From assembly GCA_037954665.1 (NCBI GenBank), contig JBBMOL010000149.1, forward strand, positions 1,426,001 through 1,490,000: a stretch of DNA of 64,000 nucleotides. The letters are read 5' to 3'. Numbering within the stretch: the first letter of the stretch is position 1; every line of letters starts with the position of its first letter. The notes beneath the pieces are model-generated. The model had not been told where the DNA came from and did not search any database. It saw only the letters and a list, made by a program, of their open reading frames with translations. Shown piece by piece: positions 1-11,192 of the stretch. A program made the translations under genes and the position numbers. The stretch is from Laguncularia racemosa (Eukaryota; Streptophyta; Magnoliopsida; Myrtales; Combretaceae).

Positions 1-386
1 GATTTGACATCATTCAGTTTAGTTGCCATTGCCAACCTAAGGTCTGCAAGTTTTACTGACCCATTAGTATGGATTAATAAGTTTGCACATTTGATGTTCT
101 AGTGAGTCACATTTCGATTGTGAAGACACTTCAAGCCATGCAAAATTTGTCTTATATATGTAGACACTTGGGAGTCTCTAAGGTAAATACCTTTGATATA
201 GGTTTAATAGGGAGCCTTTAGTAACCAACTTAGAAAATATATGACTTCGTATCATCCTTAGTAGTGTCATATTATCGAACTATGTTTTCATGCTTGAATT
301 CACTTAAACGAGCAATTTCCTACTCCAATTGCAAAATACTTTGCTTTCCCATAGTTCCCTGATCGACTAAGGAGACTTCCTTCACA
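1..386 (-). pseudogene. MEKK1-like MAP3K kinase-domain fragment, decayed
   Basis: Read on the minus strand from 386 down to 1, this stretch encodes most of the N-lobe and the catalytic loop of a plant MEKK1-type MAP kinase kinase kinase. Recognisable blocks in order are VKEVSLVDQG (the beta-3 lysine region), FKHENIVR, RDSQVSTYIRQILHGLKCLH, NIKCANLL and VKLADLRLAMATKLNDVKS. The active-site motifs are destroyed: the HRD loop reads H-stop-N and the DFG motif reads DLR. Other stops and at least one frame slip are present. The start at 386 lies beside a polypyrimidine tract (read on the minus strand), so it may be an old splice acceptor rather than a truncation. The fragment continues past the left edge. 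Family assignment is from recognised motifs; no function is expected. Confidence 0.75.
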
Positions 387-1683
387 GAAAAAAAAAAAAA
401 AGAAAAGAAAAGAAAAAAGAATCCATCTTCGGCAATTCCCTTTTACACCGACCTAAACGACCCACGCCCCAAAAGTTAACCCTTTTCCCAATTCGTGGTA
501 TTCCAACAAATTCTCTCGTTAGGGGAAATATTGGACAAATTCTCTCGTTAGGACATTTTTTTACACAGTTATGTATGTATATATTTATATATTATATTTT
601 CTATTATAAATATCTCTATTTTAATATTCTGTACGCATACAAAGATATATTTAAATTTTATATATTTAGCATTTTATTACAAAAGTTTACATTTGAACTA
701 ATTTAATTATTCTGGACATAAATATTTACTTATGAAATTTTCATATAGTTTTTCAAAATTTTTGGGACTTCACATATGTTGCCTCCAAGTACTACATATG
801 ATAAATTATGCCTATTGAATTTTTTTTTTTTCTTCAAAGATGGTGCTATCACATGTGAATTTAAAACTATACGCTAATATGAGCTTCAGATTTATTTACA
901 CCGTTCAATTTTCTTCTAAAATTCATACGTAAGATGAGGTTAAGCCAAATAATTAAATTCATGGAAGGAAGGAGAGATATGGTACGACAAAGTCACACCT
1001 GGGAAGCCAACGTTAACATGTGGAGAGTAGATTGAGTAACCTTGCAAACGTGTGATGCATGAAGGATGGGATTCTCGTGAGCCATTGAACTGTAATGAGA
1101 GATGCGGTTGGGGCGTCAATTTCTAAAGCCGATTTACATTTGAAAAGAGTCTTAATCTACCACTCAGTGAGTGTTGAGTAGAAAAGAGTGAAGTATGAGG
1201 CAGGAACTTTAACAACCCCGTATCTTTATTTTCATAAGGTACGTCTTCTTTCAATGGAGTAAAAACATTATTGAGTAGTAGGTTATTTTTGCTGAGGTTA
1301 GAAGAAACCATTAATTAATTTATTTAAATTATCATAATGTATTGTTGACAAGGTCATGAATGTACAACGCTATGTGAATACAATATTTGATTTTGGTTGG
1401 TGAATATAGTGTCTACCATGGAACATAGCTATGGTTTATTTGGTTTCTATGATGTACTAAACTTTGTCTATCAAAAGGGAAATTGTAATGTAGAGATTTT
1501 TGTGGAGCTTCATTTCTTTTTCTTGAATTAAGAGAAACTTTTGGGGCATGTTTGGATTTTTTTTTATATTTTTTATTTATGTATATTTTATATTTGATCT
1601 GTATCTGTTTTATATATGTTTAAAATCCAATATTTGAAAAACAATCATATCTATATATCTTTTTTTTTTAATTTTATAATTAT
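387..1683. other. AT-rich intergenic DNA, no gene seen
   Basis: It begins with an A-rich tract (386-420), then AT-rich DNA with many short homopolymers. A 62-codon minus-strand reading frame at 1123-1311 has no recognisable domain and no coding context. I see nothing else. Confidence 0.5.
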
Positions 1684-1728
1684 AATATCCCTCAAATAGT
1701 AGGTAGTGAAGTTTTAATCATTAAGACA

Positions 1729-1825
1729 CCTTGTAGTGGAGCAATCGATGAAATTCATCGAAACCCCAAAGTTTAGCATACTCAGTATGGACCAATGGGT
1801 GACCTCCTAGGAAGCTCTTATACCA
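1729..1825 (+). repeat. 5S rRNA-like segment, TRIM copy 1
   Basis: The segment holds a close match to the 5S internal promoter C-box region (AATGGGTGACCTCCTAGGAAG at 1794-1814), preceded by ACCCCAAAGTTTAGCATACT, which parallels the 5S GAACTCCGAAGTTAAGCGTG region. The 5' half of 5S is largely lost and about 20 nt are missing in the middle, so it is not a functional rRNA gene. Confidence 0.6.
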
Positions 1826-2092
1826 AGAATAAAACCATAAGTAATACCACACCAAAGTAGATAATATAGCTCAAAAGTGTGCAGCTCTAGTTAGGTTGCT
1901 ATAGCTGCTATCAAAGTAGTTCACCAATCAAAAGGAGGGAATGGGGGAGTCCCAATAAGATGTGGTCCTAAACCTGTGTAGTGAAATTGATGAGGATGTA
2001 TTTTGTAAGTAAGGGAGATAGCAATATCCTTCAAATGGATTGTGAAGGGATTATAATAATTAAGTTATTTTTTGGTATAGTGATTTGAAGTT

Positions 2093-2160
2093 TATCAAAA
2101 CTCCAAGATTAAGTATGCTTAGTAGATAGTGATAGGTGACCTCTTAGGAGTGGCTACGCC
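2093..2160 (+). repeat. 5S rRNA-like segment, TRIM copy 2
   Basis: ATCAAAACTCCAAGATTAAG, then TATGCTTAG and ATAGGTGACCTCTTAGGAG, follow the order of the 5S rRNA middle and C-box. It is more diverged than the copy at 1729-1825. Two such segments about 335 bp apart support LTR origin rather than an rRNA gene. Confidence 0.55.
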
Positions 2161-2275
2161 TACACTAAGGACAAAACACATTACCTTGGTATGCGGAGTT
2201 TGGGTAATCTCTTAGACCAACGACAAAATACAATACCTTAGTGTGTGGAGTTTTTGTTAGGTTGTTATAGTAATT

Positions 2276-3471
2276 ACAATGGAGGAATTGATTGGATTGT
2301 GAACTGGGAAGTTAAATTTCGTGTAATCTTAAGAGAAAAGATTTTAAAATATATATTTTATGCGTTGAAAAATGAAATTTTAGTTAGTATTTTTGTAAAA
2401 ATGAATAAAGTAAATAATAGAGAAGTTCAATCTTATATGGATTTGTTGGGTATTTAATTTTGTAAAAAGAATATATATATAATTATATTTCCATCTTTTT
2501 ATCATCTTATTATTGATAAATATACTATTTGAATGGATACCAAAAAGATAAATGAAATGGACCCGTGACTGGAATTCAACCATACACCTTTTAAGTTTAT
2601 CTTGAGTTTGCGTATACAAATCCATAATCCCACCTATTGATTGGACTGCAAAATATTGGCAATCGTCAAATATATGAAGAATGAATAATCACCACTCTCT
2701 CAATATAGTAAAATTCACTACAATCATTTCCTAGTGAAGAATTTGACATCATGACTGTTAAAATCATAAATTAACTATTATGATTTTTTGAATTTCGTGA
2801 AGTTTTTCCAAATTAAAACATATGTGAAATTGCTTGGATTTAAACTCATAATAAAATTATAAATTTTAGTATATAATTCCACAAATTTATGATTTTATTA
2901 GCTCTATACAATTCTATTGATTTTATGTGTTTTAGTTTTAGAGAGTATTATGAGTATTTCTTTTATTTTAGTTTCTAATAGAATTAAGTTCAACAAAAAA
3001 AAAAAAAAAACCATTTTTGAAGTGTTCAAGGTTTTACGAATTCCATAACAATAATTCCCAAAGATATTTGAGAAACATATCATAACTAAAATATATTACC
3101 AGATTAATTCTCTATTATTATTTAGAAAATATAACATAAATCCTGAATCGTAATAATTCAACAGATATTATTGACGTTTGACTTTTAGACATAATGCCCT
3201 TCCAAAAAATCACCGTAAAGACAATGAAAATCCCAAGTAGATATTGAACGCAATCTACATATAGTCGATTTAGTATTGTATGTAACGACGAGAATGAAAG
3301 TAAAAAATTTTAATTTAGAGATCATACTTATCCTAACCGATTACCAATATTATGAAAATGATTATTTTATCGGATATTCTTCTTCTATCACAATGACCTC
3401 ATCATTTTTTTTTTCTTTTTCCAAGAAATTTCTTTATTAAATTGAATCAAGTACAACAATTAACATCAAGA
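2276..3471. other. AT-rich intergenic DNA, no gene seen
   Basis: No coding, RNA-gene or mobile-element signature is recognised. Two overlapping short reading frames on opposite strands (2245-2457 and 2380-2625) are low-complexity and unsupported. Confidence 0.45.
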
Positions 3472-3853
3472 CACTATAGAAAAATGGCTTTCAAACATAG
3501 AAATTTTTGTCTTCGAAATTAGTATTTCTTTCGCAAATTTCTATTATAAAAATCATCGTCAATAATTCTATTTAGCAACTTTGTCGCAAATTTGCAATAA
3601 AAAATCTATTTCACTTTAGTTTCAAAAAGTTTACAAAATTTACAACAAAATAGAATCAAAGACAAAAAATCCCATCACAAATCAACCAAATTCCATTAAA
3701 CTATAATTAAATTGTTTCAATTAAAAATATAATAACTCAACCAAAGCACCTCACACCGTGATGATTTCACTTACATATTAAATCTCTTACTGATTATTCC
3801 TTATTAAATTGATTATTACTCTTTTAATTTAAACTTCCCAAGTGGTCACCCAT

Positions 3854-5358
3854 TGATCGTTGCCAATCGTAATTTTAATAAATTGAATTCTTGTTCTTAA
3901 TCCTACTATAAAGCAATAGGCAAGTGCACTTATCATAGCGTAATATAGCAAGTAAGCACAAGGTCGCCCCTCAGAGATACACCAATTACTAGTACTAACT
4001 CCGTTCCTATTATCTAACCGTTGCTTAATAATGTTGTTCGAAACTTGATTACTCTAATCTCAAAACTAACAACTCACTAACAACAATGGTTTTGAAGATT
4101 TATTAATTAACAAAAGCAACCTAGATCTTATTCTACTCCTTCTCTATCATGTAATTCATTAGATTTCTAAAGATTGTCATAATTGACTTCTTATATTGTC
4201 GAATTCTCTAGTCAAGTTAACTACTTTCTCAAGTATATTAACCTATCTAATCCTAGGTTTATCAAATAGGATCTCTCCTTAGTTAATAGCAACCTAGAAT
4301 TGCATAAAACACATGAATTCGCATCAAAATAATCGATGTAAATAGAAGACTCTTGTTTCCTATCTCTAGAAGGACAATCAAATCTCATTAATTGCATTAA
4401 AACTAATCATATGAGCAATTTCTCAATTAACTAATATGATATCACGCATAAATTCATATTCTGAATCTATGAATCTAAGAAACAATTGAAGAACATGCAA
4501 TTAATCATAAGAAAGTCAACAACTTTGCATTAAAGATCAAATCTTTATCACATGACAGAGAAGTTTCAAATAAAATCTAGATCTAAGGTCTACTCCTCCA
4601 TAAATTTGACGAGAGAAACACAATTACTAGAAGAATAGACAAAGTTCACGGTCACAACCCTTAAAAATAAAATCTTTTTCTTCTTGGGTCTTCAATCTCC
4701 CTTGGAATCGACAAAATCTTCTTTCCCTTGCTATTATGAGAGTGAGAGAAAATGAAGAATTTGTAACCCCCCCCCCTCTCGGGCAAACTGAAGGTTTATT
4801 TATACATGTACCCCAATTGGATATATACACAACCGGATACACAAGTAGTGTATCTCGTTCATGTATCTCATGCTTGCTTCCAAGTGTCCTTATGTGAATA
4901 TACACGAGCAAGTACATGGGAGTGTACATTGGTCGTGTATTTGAAACGTCATCGAACAAAAGCAAAACTTAGATACACAAGCAATGTACATGGGCGTGTA
5001 CTTTCCAGAAATCCGCTTCAGTATACACAAGTAAAACAGCAAAGTGCATAGGCGTGTATCTTGCTTGTGCACTTTCCAGAAATCAGCTTCAATATACACA
5101 AGCAAAACAGAAAAGTGCATGGGCGTGTATCTTGCTTGTGTACTTTCCAGAATTTTTTTCTTCACATGTAATGTATCCAATTCCTTCCAAACTTGCTTTG
5201 ACTCTTCAAAACTCCTTCCCTTAGCTCCAAAATACTCTAGAAGATCCTGAAATTAACATTCATTCCATTAAGCACTCTTTTCTTCAACAAATCATCTAAA
5301 AATTCAACAATAAAGCACAATTTCATTACTCTAGATAAGGGTATTTTGCGACTTATCA
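3854..5358 (-). repeat. Athila 3' LTR
   Basis: 1505 bp, nearly identical to 14831-16368. It is 33 bp shorter, explained by a shorter C tract (10 versus 24 C), a few bases next to that tract and a 13-bp deletion near 5006 between short repeats of GTGTACTTT. The end TGAT/ATCA is shared by both copies. Confidence 0.92.
4806..5160. repeat. Imperfect tandem array of TACAC/GTGTA motifs in the LTR
   Basis: Repeats of about 70 bp carry TATACACAAG...AAAGTGCATGGGCGTGTATCTTGC...ACTTTCCAGAAATC in at least two full copies, with looser copies upstream. Each unit contains inverted TACAC and GTGTA motifs. The matching array is at about 15800-16165 in the other LTR. Short reading frames on both strands here are by-products of the repeats. 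Confidence 0.75.
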
Positions 5359-5371
5359 AACTTCCCCACAC
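5359..5371 (-). other. Polypurine tract of the Athila element
   Basis: Read on the minus strand, GTGTGGGGAAGTT lies directly against the 3' LTR. This is the expected place for plus-strand priming. PPT-like copies of the same CTTCCCCACACTTAG sequence also occur inside the element at about 6664-6682, with a shorter one (TTCCCACACTTAGA) at about 9024-9037. Confidence 0.75.
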
Positions 5372-7038
5372 TTAAGTCTTTGCTTGTCCTCAAGCAAAAT
5401 AAAACATTAATCAAACTTCTCATTAATCATGATTAACGTTACCAAATAATACTACTCACACATTAGCATTTATGAATTTTAATCTTTAAAGCTCAATGCA
5501 ATCCCTCAATCTAATGAGTGTGCTTCTCACCTTGTCATGAATGTATTGTAACAAAGATACTTTAGTCAAATTTCTAGGATTAATCAGAGTAAACCAAGCT
5601 TTACCCTCATCATTTAACAACGACTTTCATGATCAAAATTAGACACAAGATCAATCAGAGCAAAAGGAAACGTGATACATTTCAACCACTACTAAAGAGT
5701 ATATAATCTTCTCAATTATCTCTCTAAGCAAAGCAATCAATAATGAAAGTACATTGCATCTATGTTTTCCCTGGATTCCTTCTCCTTTTTAGTTGATCTC
5801 TTCAAAGATTTTATTCTTTGTAATAGTTCACTATTTTCATCCTTTTTTTTAGTTCAGCTGTTTAGGATCTTGCAACACATGTAACGAGTTTTCAGCCGAT
5901 AATCCTAGGCTCGTCACCCAAGTTAACAAACGTTATCCCCTCAATTGAGGGCGTTCCTACAGGCTTAATTACTCGAGTTACAGGACCCTCTCAACTTTTT
6001 CCTTTATGGTATTTCATCTTGTTACGGTAATTTCCTCGATCGGCCGATCCTAGGCTAGATGACCTTAGGTGACTAGGTTTTAAAGGAACCCCATCGAACC
6101 TCTATTACCTTAACTTATTATTTTAACTAGTTAGTAGCGAAGTCAAACTTCGCTCTTCTGAGGGACCAAAGCCTGCCTATACTAACCAATCCTTTATTTT
6201 TAAGTATAACATGCTTTCATTAAATTATTACTTTAAAGAGATGTTCTAAGAAGGATCACCAAGTGAATCATTTCATTTGCCCTTTCATGAAAGATTAAAT
6301 GGCTCTCAGGATCTTTGAAACGAGGATATAACTCTTAGTAAGCTTAGAAATAGAACCAATTAACATTTTACAGAGGACCTTTGTCTGATCCTAACTCTAA
6401 ATTCCATTGCTAAATAACGAGTAAACTTGTTTCACAGTGATTTTATCCCATAACTTTGAATAAGTATCAATGTTCTAAAGAAGACAAAGGTGACATGCAC
6501 AACACTCTTTTAGAGGAATTCATTCACTAAATGCTAAAATACTACGTAATTTGCAATTATGATTTCAAAATTCGATTATCAAGCAAAAAGAAAAAAAATA
6601 GGGGAAATTTTTTAATGACTCATACAATTCAGCACAACCCTTATCAAAATTCTTTAGTATCCCCTTCCCCACACTTAGATTGAGATATTGTCCCCAATGT
6701 CTTTATCATTCAAGAACACAATGGGAAATAAAGAGATAAAAAGAAAAAATAAAAAGAAAAGGAACTGAGACTTCTCGGGATTAAATAAGTGACGGACCAA
6801 TTGCATAGTTAGCGGAATGTCGATCATCTATATCAATGAAGCTCGCCAAGGAAAGTTATAGGACCATTTGCATTCACAGGATAGCACCTAGATAGCAAAG
6901 TTCAACACAACAAACACGAAAGGTAAAAGAGTAAATAGAGATCAGTCATTATTACAATCATCCAGCAAGGAAGAGTCTAGCTCAAGAGAAAGAGCTCCTC
7001 GAATATACAAAATAAAATAGTTAACTTAAAGTCATTCA
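5372..7038 (-). other. Athila 3' internal non-coding region
   Basis: No reading frame with recognisable domains lies between the polypurine tract and the Athila-specific ORF. It contains a second CTTCCCCACACTTAG tract near 6664. Long untranslated spacers at this position are normal for Athila. Confidence 0.6.
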
Positions 7039-8417
7039 TCATTCCGAACTAGTCTCATCATCATCATCATCTTCATTCTCATCTGCTTCATCCTCTTCAT
7101 CATCACTTTCCTCACCCTGGGCAATGATCAGTTCCACTTCCTCAGTGGTTTCCTCTGTATCTTCTTCACTTTCTCCCTCGTTTTCCTTGTCTTTTTCACC
7201 GCTGGCCTCAACTTCCTCTTCAGCTTCAGAGGAAGAGGCATAAGTGGGCAAACTAGCTTGCCTTGCTGGGAAGCACTTAGCCAGCGACTAGAAAGCGTGA
7301 ACTACAAATTTTCTAAATTTTCTTTCTTTCTTTTTCAGCCCCTATAGTTGAACTTTCATCTTACCTTGGGTCTTCTCAATAGATGCCAAGCATTCAAGTG
7401 CCCGCTCCAATGTGGGAATAGAAGACTCACCAGGTGAAGACAAGGAAGGAGTAGCCTTAAGGGATTGTGAAGAAAGATGAGGTCTGCTAGAAGTGTGGGA
7501 AGTTCCTGTGATTTTTTTCACTCCCCAATTGGCAAACAGCCCATCAGAGATTCTTTCCTCATTGCACTTGACTGCCTCTGGCCCAAGGTCTTGGAAAATG
7601 TCCATGCTCTTCAGCAAATGAGTGATGAAGCTGCCGCAGTAAATCCCCTTAGATCGAAAGTCATGGGCCTATCTCCATATATAAAAGGCCAACTCCAGCC
7701 CGATATTAATTTGATACCCGTGGGAGATGCTGTAAAGATAAAAGATTTCAAAGTTATTGACAACTCCCTTACTGCTTTTTCAGGCTCCAATTGTGTTTGT
7801 CAAGAGCCAACGACAAACTTTAAGGAAATCATCCTTAATTAGAGAGGCCTTAGAGCTGGATGGAAAGTACTCTTGATCCGGGTCTCCGGTCAACTCCTCC
7901 CAACATACCTGAGCATCAACGTTGGGAGGCCAACTGCAATGTAAACCCCGAAACTCACGTGTCCGAGTAAAAGCTTCAATGTAGAATCCCATTAGAGAAC
8001 AAAACTGGCGGATAGTAAGGTTGTGTTGTCGCCTGTACACTTCAAAACTGAAGGAGTTGTCCTAACCTTTTTCAATTTTTATCTTCTGTATCTGCATAGT
8101 GGATAGGAACTCAAGAGTAACATCCCTATACGTTGGTTCTTGAATGGTGAACAGGACCTCCCATGGTCCGGTGGCAAGGATCTCCTTGATTGGTTGAACT
8201 AATTCATACCCTTCCAGCATGCCCCAATCCAAATATTGATGTGCACCAAACAGTTTCTGTGAGAGAATTTCAAACCGCTTCTTGCTCCATGGCTCATCTG
8301 CAACTCTTCGGGGGGTGGAGCGGAGGATGAACTAGCACCATCCCACTTCCGCTTAGCAGGGGTGGTCTTCTTCTTCTTGGTAAACTTCGGTTTAACTGCA
8401 CAAGTCTTCTTGTCCAT
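7039..8417 (-). pseudogene. Athila ORF1-type protein, frame-broken
   Basis: It starts at MDKKTCAVKPKFTKKKK (minus strand, 8417), a basic, lysine-rich N-terminus. A central domain follows (about 7780-8040) with RRQHNLTIRQFCSLMGFYIE and WEELTGDP, then a serine-rich linker (about 7342-7617) and a very acidic Glu/Asp C-terminus ending TSSE at 7039. This plan matches the 'ATHILA ORF-1' family of plant retroelements, whose biochemical role is unknown. The ORF lies downstream of integrase, where envelope-like ORFs occur, but I see no signal peptide or membrane span, so I do not call it an envelope. Several frame breaks separate the pieces. Confidence 0.65.
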
Positions 8418-8579
8418 CTTGAGTCCTTGAAAAGGAAGAAATTGATGGTGTGGAAAGAACAACCACGGTGTGAAGGAGTTGAGTGGGAGTGAGTGGGGAA
8501 AAAGGAAGTGCACGAATGGAGAAAGGGTCGTGTCAATGGTAGAATGAAGTGAGGATTCCTTTTATAGTATGAGGAGAAA

Positions 8580-8960
8580 AATTGGATACACGACCAAATA
8601 CACAGTCGTGTACTTTGGATCATGTATCTCGAGTGAGGCGTTGTGGTTCAAGTACACAATCGCATATCTCGTTCATGTTTCGTGGGAGAGCATTCTGTGA
8701 GATCAGATACACGATCATGTACACGAGAGTGTACCTTGTTCGTGTATCGAGAGGGGTGTTCTGTAGGTCAGATACACGGCTAGGTACACGAACGTGTACC
8801 TTGTTCGTGTATCTCTGATATATACACAATGAGCGTATTTTGAAGTGCACGAGAGGGCACACTATGACGTATTCCCCTTTTGTATTGCAAAGTCAATTTA
8901 GACACCCTTTGGCATGTGTGAGAAACCGGATACACCGCTAGTGTACCCGGTTATGCAGAT
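8580..8960. repeat. Palindromic TACACG/CGTGTA array in Athila internal spacer
   Basis: Repeated units contain GATACACG and GTACACGA(A/G)(A/C)GTGTAC plus CGTGTATC, with units about 70 bp apart (near 8582, 8703, 8770 and 8935). The motifs are the same type as in the LTR arrays although the surrounding sequence differs. The array lies between the ORF1-type gene and integrase. Confidence 0.7.
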
Positions 8961-9250
8961 CAAAGTACATACCCGTCATCACTTCATCTTGCACTCCCTT
9001 GAAAAGGTCTTCCATCCTGAATTTTCCCACACTTAGAGCTTAAAAGAAGCTCTATTAAGGTGACTTTCATAGAATACAAACTTGGTTAGCCCCTCTATAG
9101 CTTGCTGTCCTGCAAAAGTTACTCCAAAACAACGGGTGATAATAAAGAAAGTAAAGAGTAAGGAAGAAAACTTACCTAAGCAACATGGGTTGCCTCCCAA
9201 GAAGCGCTATTGTTTAACATCGTTGGCTTGACATAATGAACCGGTGGAGC

Positions 9251-10451
9251 TCAAATGGAGATGAGAATGAGGTTCAGCTCCTCCTTTTCTTCCAAAACTA
9301 TTTTGTCCCCCAAGTAATGCTTAATCCTTTGGCCATTCACCTTGAAAATGCCTTTCTCCGGGTGTTCCAACTCAACTGTGCCGTAGGGAAAAACCCTTTT
9401 TACCCAGAATGGACCAGACCATCTTGATTTAAGCTTCCCAGGGAACAATTTCAACCTAGAGTTGAAAAGTAATACAAAGTCCCCTTCATTAAATTGTCCA
9501 TTCCGTAGTAGCCGAGCGTCATGAAACTTCTTGGCTTTCTCTTTATATATATATGAATTGTCATATGCCATGAGCCTCCATTCATCTAGCTCATTAAGTT
9601 GCATCCTTCGATGTGCTCCAGACCGGCTAAGATCTAGATTGGCATATTTAATCGCCCAAAATGCCTTGTGCTAAATCTCAACCGGTAAATGGCAAGCTTT
9701 CCCGTAGACCAATCAATATAGAGTAGTATCAAGGGGGGGTTTGTAAGTTGTCCGATATGCCCACAAAGCATCATCTAACTTCTCGGCCTAGTCTCGTCTA
9801 TGATAAGATACGGACTTCATTAAGATACGCTTTAGGTCCCTGTTTGAAACCTCCACTTGCCCACTAGTTGGGGGTGATACGATGTAGCAAGACAGTGAGT
9901 CACCCCATATCGCTTGAGAATCTTTTCAACTTGCGAATTATAGAAGTGTGTACCTCTGTTACTTATGAGTGCCCATGGGACCCTAAATCTACAGAAGAGC
10001 TTCTTCAAGAATTAACAACCACCCGAGAGTCATTAGTCAACAAGGCTTATGCTTCTACCTATTTAGAGACGTAATCCACAGCTACCAATATGTATTTATT
10101 TCCGAAGGAAGGAGGAAAGGGCCCCATAAAGTCGATGCCCCACACATCGAATACTTCACACTGTAATATGCAGTGTTGTGGCATTTCATTCCTTTTCGAT
10201 ATGTTACCATCCCTCTAGCATCAATCACATCGAGTTATATATCTCTGAGCATCCCTAAACAATGACGGCCAGTAAAATCCTGCTTCCAATACTTTGTGCG
10301 CCGTCTTATTGGCACTATGATGTCCTCCCGTTGGCCCACTATGACGGTGGAATAAGATTTTCCATCCTTCTTCATGGGAAACACACCTCCAAATCATCTG
10401 ATCAGCACAAATTCTGAATAAATGTGGATCCTCCCAGTAGGAGTGCTTCAA
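9251..10451 (-). pseudogene. Athila integrase, broken
   Basis: The N-terminal zinc-binding region is at 10221-10451 (HRHSGPTGGHHSANKTAHKV, then FYWPSLFRDAQ and the ITRCD half of a Cys pair). The catalytic core (about 9610-10220) is read only in pieces, including a region around 9960-10100 with stops. The C-terminal domain is at 9251-9604 (LLRNGQFNEGDFVLLFNSRL, then KLKSRWSGPFWVKRVFP), a typical integrase C-terminal beta-barrel with GPF motif. Integrase would insert the cDNA into chromosomes; this copy cannot make an intact enzyme. Confidence 0.8.
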
Positions 10452-10472
10452 TTTGGTGAAAATTTTCTTCTT

Positions 10473-11126
10473 CTACTGCTTGTTCATATCCTTAGGAAGG
10501 GCCCTTGCCACTAGGTAATTGGCAATATCAGCAAACCATGGGATGATATCATCTTCAATGGTCTTGATGGCATACAATCGTTCCTCAGGGAACTCATCGT
10601 TGATCTCAACGTCGTTCGGTCTTTCTAAACAAAGATTCTCCAAACGTGACAGGTGGTCGGCTGCTAGATTCTCGGCACCCTTTTTATCCCTTATCTCAAG
10701 ATCAAACTCTTGAAGAAGTAAAATCCACCAAATGAGGCGTGGCTTTGCATCCTGTTTTGTCAGCAAGAATTTCAAGGAGGAATGATTTGTGTATATGATG
10801 ACCTTAGATAAGATGAGATACGGTCTAAACTTGTCAAAGGCAAAGACAACTGCCAGCAACTCCTTCTTAGTGGTTGTGTAGTTTTCTTGTGCAGGAGTGA
10901 GTGTTTTATTAGCATACTGAATGGGTCGAAAGTATTTGTCTTTTCGTTGACCCAAAACAGCTCCCACAGCCGAGTCACTAGCATCACACATAATCTCAAA
11001 GGGAATGTCCCATGTTGGTGTGACCATGATAGGTGCAGTGATGAGTTTTTGCTTGAGGAGTTCAAATGCATCAATGCATTCCTGGTTGAAGTCAAAGGAG
11101 GTATCTTTCTCCAAGAGTTTTGTCAT
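10473..11126 (-). pseudogene. Athila RNase H and RT connection region
   Basis: A 217-codon open frame on the minus strand. It contains CIDAFELLKQKLITAPIM (RT tail), then an RNase H domain with CDASDSAVGAVLGQR, the conserved TTTKKELLAVVFAFDKFRPY helix and YTNHSSLKFLL, ending in GAENLAADHLSRLE. The order is as expected for Ty3/Gypsy pol. It is open over its length but cut off from RT and integrase by stops. Confidence 0.85.
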
Positions 11127-11192
11127 TGGCCTAGCAATTTTCGAAAAATCTTTAATGAATCGTCGATAGAACCCTGCATGGCTAAGAAAACT

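Larger units (their letters stand above)
1684..2275 (+). mobile_element. Cassandra-like TRIM with 5S rRNA-derived LTRs, degenerate
   Basis: Two related direct repeats (about 1684-1904 and 2029-2270) both begin near AATATCC(C/T)TCAAAT and end near GTTAGGTTG(C/T)TATAG. Each carries a segment resembling the 3' half of plant 5S rRNA. The first repeat is followed by TGCTATCAAAGT (1906-1917), which resembles the tRNA-iMet primer-binding sequence TGGTATCAGAGC. Short LTRs built on a 5S sequence with a Met primer site and no coding region are the defining plan of Cassandra TRIM elements. The copy is diverged and exact ends cannot be fixed. Confidence 0.55.

Noticed and set aside
1729..2160. Functional 5S rRNA genes
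   Set aside because: Both segments lack the 5' half and sit in paired short repeats with a primer-like site.
4806..5160. Regularly spaced repeats resembling a CRISPR array
   Set aside because: The repeats are imperfect, spacers are not unique, they lie in an LTR, and the DNA is from a plant.
4806..5250. Several reading frames on both strands in the LTR, repeated at 15803-16260
   Set aside because: They arise from the tandem TACAC/GTGTA repeats within the LTRs and carry no domain.
7477..7842. A 121-codon plus-strand frame
   Set aside because: It is the antisense of the Athila ORF1-type gene and shows no domain of its own.
7039..8417. Athila envelope protein
   Set aside because: No signal peptide or membrane-spanning segment is visible; it matches the ORF1-type protein of unknown role.
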